DNA of 41,873 nucleotides, taken from NCBI RefSeq assembly GCF_002395745.1, contig NZ_DGUN01000071.1:1-41873 (forward strand), in the 5' to 3' direction. The stretch comes from Fibrobacter sp. UBA4309 (GTDB lineage: Bacteria > Fibrobacterota > Fibrobacteria > Fibrobacterales > Fibrobacteraceae). The number at the start of each line of letters is the position of its first letter. Within the stretch, counting starts at the first letter, position 1. The notes under the pieces were generated by a model, which was not told the origin of the DNA, made no database searches, and saw only the letters and a program-made list of their open reading frames with translations. Position numbers and translations under genes: made by a program. This document shows, piece by piece, positions 39,463-41,873 of this stretch.

Positions 39463-40413
39463 CTAATGAGAAGCTTCGCTTTCCACTTGCCAGGTGAAGC
39501 CAGCCGCCTCGATGGTGCGGAATGTTTCTTCGAGGCTCTGGCCGCCTTCGGTGAGGTAGCCAGACGCGAATATGGAATCGGCCACCTTGAAAAGCGTTTT
39601 CTCGTGGCCCTTGAAATACACTTCGCGGCCGGCGGCACAGCGGATATCCGATTTCGGGAGCATTAGGCGCGCCAGGCAAAGCACCTTGATGCAGTATTCG
39701 GGCGTGAGTGCCGAAATGTCGCGTTCCGCAAGACGCGTGCCTTCTACCGGCAGCAAGAAGTTGATGGGCACCGAATCGGGATTGATTTCAAGCAGTTCAA
39801 AAAGCATGTCCACCACGTCTTCGGGCGTTTCACCCATGCCGATGATGCCGCCGGAGCAAATTTCGAAACCGAGGCCCTTCAGCATTTTCAGGTTGTCGAT
39901 GCGTTCCTGGTATGTGTGCGTCGTGCAGATGCTCGGGTAAAAACGACGGCTGCTGTTCAGGTTGTGGTTGATTCGGTTAAGGCCAGCTTCCTTAAGAATC
40001 AACGCCTGCTTTTCGGTCAGGAACCCGATGGAACAACAGATTTGCGTGTCGTTCTTTTTCATCTTGCGGATGCGTTCAGCGAGCTTTTCGATATCGTCAT
40101 CCGCAAATCGGATGCCGCTGAGCCCGATACAGTGCCTCGCCAAATGCATTTCGTCGACGAGGTCGTTGTCGCCGTAAAGTTTCTTGTCTTCTACATAGCG
40201 GTATTTTTCAATCGGTGCTTTGGAATCGCGGGACTGGGCGCAATAGGCGCAGTTCTGCGTGCAGTTTCCGCTGCGGACATTGGTGAGCAACTGGATGCTT
40301 ACGTGGTTGCCTTTGTACTTTGTACGCAATTTATATGCTTTTTCAACAAGCACGGGCAAGAGTTCCGTGTCGGTGGTCAGAATATTAAGAGCTTCTTCGC
40401 GGGTTAAAGACAT
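39463..40413 (-). CDS. bioB: Biotin synthase
   Basis: A 316-aa radical-SAM enzyme that inserts sulfur into dethiobiotin. The radical-SAM motif is C51-TQNC-AYC58. The residues that hold the sacrificial 2Fe-2S cluster are in place: C in ARHCIGLSG, C in TQICCSIGF, C in FEICSGGIIGMGE, and R in SDIRCAAGRE. The usual NLDTS motif reads HNLNSSRRFYP. Length is slightly below E. coli BioB (346 aa). TATTTG (40426-40421) ends 7 bases before the ATG with no ribosome site. The gene sits in opposite orientation between two sulfate-uptake genes; no other biotin gene is nearby. Confidence 0.9.
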   Translation of the reverse strand: MSLTREEALNILTTDTELLPVLVEKAYKLRTKYKGNHVSIQLLTNVRSGNCTQNCAYCAQSRDSKAPIEKYRYVEDKKLYGDNDLVDEMHLARHCIGLSGIRFADDDIEKLAERIRKMKKNDTQICCSIGFLTEKQALILKEAGLNRINHNLNSSRRFYPSICTTHTYQERIDNLKMLKGLGFEICSGGIIGMGETPEDVVDMLFELLEINPDSVPINFLLPVEGTRLAERDISALTPEYCIKVLCLARLMLPKSDIRCAAGREVYFKGHEKTLFKVADSIFASGYLTEGGQSLEETFRTIEAAGFTWQVESEASH

Positions 40414-40566
40414 TTTAAATCAAATAAAAAAGATGATGCTATAAAATACAAATTGCGGTTTCATGGCTCAATATTCGGTGCTATACTATTTTCTTATACC
40501 TGCCGATAGCAAAAGGCTATTTTGTGTTCGATACTTATAAAAAAAACCGATAATACCGCATAAGAA

Positions 40567-40604
40567 TTAAGTATTGGACAATGGCAAAAACGGGTTCTAT
40601 ATTT
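40567..40604 (+). promoter_or_regulatory. Sulfur-island promoter module 3 (sulfate-binding protein)
   Basis: TTAAGTATTGGAC, AAAAA, GGGTTCTATATTTC; TTGGAC (40574-40579) and TATATT (40598-40603) are 18 bases apart. Shared upstream elements AAAACCGATAA and GCATAA start at about 40543. A long A/C-rich leader follows. Confidence 0.8.
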
Positions 40605-40656
40605 CGGCACACAAAAAAACAACAAACAAAAAACAATAAACAAGCGAGGTATAAGA

Positions 40657-41706
40657 ATGAATCAGAATTTTGTCAAGTCCGCCATTGCGGCAAGTCTCCT
40701 GATTGCGGGAACTATCGGTTTTAGTGCATGTTCTTCTTCTGACGAGCAGAAGAACGAAACTTCTGCCAAGAAGGTTGAAAAGCAGACGCTCACCAACGTG
40801 TCTTACGACCCGACCCGCGAACTCTACGCGAACTACAACGAAGTCTTCAAGAAGCACTGGAAAGAAAAGACCGGTGGCGAAGTGGAAATCACGCAGTCTC
40901 ACGGCGGTTCCGGCAAGCAGGCTCTGGAAGTGGCCAATGGTCTCGAAGCCGACGTGGTGACGCTCGCCCTCGAATTCGACGTGAACGCCGTGCGCGACGC
41001 GGGCCTCATCGAAGACGGCTGGGTCAAGGAATTCCCGCTGAACAGTTCCCCGTACACATCCACCATCGTGTTCCTGGTCCGCAAGGGCAACCCGAAGAAC
41101 CTGAAGGACTGGGGTGACCTCGTGAAGCCGGGCATTGGCATCATCACGCCGAACCCGAAAACTTCCGGTGGCGCGCGCTGGAACTACCTTGCCGCCTGGG
41201 CATGGGCCGAGAAGCAGTATAATAACGACGAAGCCAAGGTCAAGGACTTCATCAAGAAACTGTTCCAGAACGTGCTCGTGCTCGCTTCCGGTGCACGCGG
41301 CTCTACCACGACCTTTATCGAAAACGGCCAGGGCGACGTGCTTCTCGCATGGGAAAACGAAGCCTTCCTCGCGCTCAAGGACTACCCGAACGACTACGAA
41401 ATCGTAATCCCGAGCATCAGCATTCTGGCTGAACCTTCCGTTGCCATCGTGGACAAGGTGGTTGACAAGCGCGGTACCCGCGAACTTGCCACCGAGTACC
41501 TGAACTACCTCTACAGCGACGAGGGCCAGCACATTGCCGCGAAGAACCATTACCGCCCCTCCAACAAGGCCATTCTCGACCAGTACAAGGAATTCGACCA
41601 GAACGTGAACTTGATTTCTATCGAGCACTTCGGCGGTTGGGACAAGGCTCAGGGAACGCACTTCTCCAATGGCGGCATCTTCGACCAGATCTACGAAAAG
41701 AAGTAA
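40657..41706 (+). CDS. sbp: Sulfate-binding lipoprotein of an ABC transporter
   Basis: A 349-aa periplasmic binding protein for sulfate (Sbp/CysP family). GCGAGGT lies 7 bases before the ATG. The signal MNQNFVKSAIAASLL...IGFSAC ends in a lipobox. Family landmarks: LTNVSYDPTRELYANYNEVF, QSHGGSGKQALEVANGLEADVVTLAL, LEFDVNAVRDAGLI, VFLVRKGNPKNLKDWGDLVKPG, ITPNPKTSGGARWNYLAAW and SGARGSTTTFIENGQGDVLLAWENEA. Permease and ATPase genes are not in the window but may follow past its end. The first five residues and leader resemble those of the porin. Confidence 0.94.
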   Translation: MNQNFVKSAIAASLLIAGTIGFSACSSSDEQKNETSAKKVEKQTLTNVSYDPTRELYANYNEVFKKHWKEKTGGEVEITQSHGGSGKQALEVANGLEADVVTLALEFDVNAVRDAGLIEDGWVKEFPLNSSPYTSTIVFLVRKGNPKNLKDWGDLVKPGIGIITPNPKTSGGARWNYLAAWAWAEKQYNNDEAKVKDFIKKLFQNVLVLASGARGSTTTFIENGQGDVLLAWENEAFLALKDYPNDYEIVIPSISILAEPSVAIVDKVVDKRGTRELATEYLNYLYSDEGQHIAAKNHYRPSNKAILDQYKEFDQNVNLISIEHFGGWDKAQGTHFSNGGIFDQIYEKK

Positions 41707-41712
41707 GCCAGG

Positions 41713-41757
41713 TTGTCATTCTGGAGCCTCGAAGAGGCGATAGAATCTAGAACCAAA
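41713..41757. repeat. Dispersed-type intergenic repeat after sbp
   Basis: TTGTCATTCTGGAGCC, then GCCTCGAAGAGGC (hairpin), then GATAGAATCTAGAACC. It has the same TGTCATyCTG-to-GAATCTAG plan as other intergenic elements in the window. Confidence 0.5.
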
Positions 41758-41771
41758 TTGTCATAGCGAAA

Positions 41772-41801
41772 ATCCCAGCTCTTCGGAGCGGGGATTTTTT
41801 T
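41772..41801 (+). terminator. Hairpin terminator downstream of sbp
   Basis: ATCCCAGCTC pairs with GAGCGGGGAT (one mismatch) around TTCG, followed by TTTTTTT. If permease genes continue the operon it may act as an attenuator. Another perfect hairpin, GGACGAAA/TTTCGTCC, lies at about 41854-41870. Confidence 0.8.
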
Positions 41802-41873
41802 GCGGATTCTTTTGTTTCTCAAGGCAAAGACCTACTTTTAGTCGGACTGTTTGTGGACGAAATTTTCGTCCGC

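Overview
The window looks like a chromosomal segment of a Fibrobacter species (Fibrobacterota, FCB group). The reasons are two families almost confined to that genus (a FISUMP-type lipoprotein with two paralogous domains and a TIGR02147 protein), three secreted family 45 endoglucanases with serine-rich linkers, and promoters of the TAnnTTTG type known from the related Bacteroidetes. No tRNA, rRNA, insertion sequence, prophage or CRISPR array was seen.

Layout. Positions 1-71 hold the first codons of tuf (EF-Tu) on the minus strand with its promoter and leader. Positions 745-5477 carry a GH45 endoglucanase, a small lipoprotein and the TIGR02147/FISUMP pair. ahcY follows (5672-7132), then an AT-rich AlbA_2-type regulator with a small Rossmann-like partner (7338-9277). 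Positions 9426-14427 hold a 57-aa protein, a polysaccharide-lyase-like secreted protein, two small membrane proteins, an outer-membrane protein, murJ and a lipoprotein. Two tandem GH45 lipoproteins lie at 14492-17824. Positions 18048-28835 are mostly housekeeping and envelope genes: purM, a cNMP-binding/PATAN protein, a metallophore/cobalamin-type binding lipoprotein, a beta-barrel protein, a NYN-domain protein, a TPR protein, a receptor-family periplasmic binding protein, a minimal nucleotidyltransferase and a membrane HD-GYP phosphodiesterase.

The most coherent system is a sulfate assimilation island at 29027-41706: cysK, tcdA, a six-gene operon (metY-like, compact siroheme sulfite reductase, aprA-like, aprB-like, cysD, cysN), a porin and a sulfate-binding lipoprotein. 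Read together, sulfate crosses the outer membrane (porin), is captured (Sbp), is activated to APS (CysDN), is reduced to sulfite by an AprAB-type flavoprotein/ferredoxin pair rather than by CysC/CysH, is reduced to sulfide by the small sulfite reductase, and is fixed into cysteine (CysK) and homocysteine (MetY). AhcY elsewhere in the window recycles homocysteine. Three promoters in this island share one sequence module (31219, 38200 and 40567) with identical spacing, which points to one regulon.

A second general theme is translation start architecture. Many genes have a TAnnTT(TG) element ending only 6-9 bases before the start codon and no Shine-Dalgarno sequence, which suggests leaderless or nearly leaderless mRNAs. 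Other genes have clear AAGGAG-type sites.
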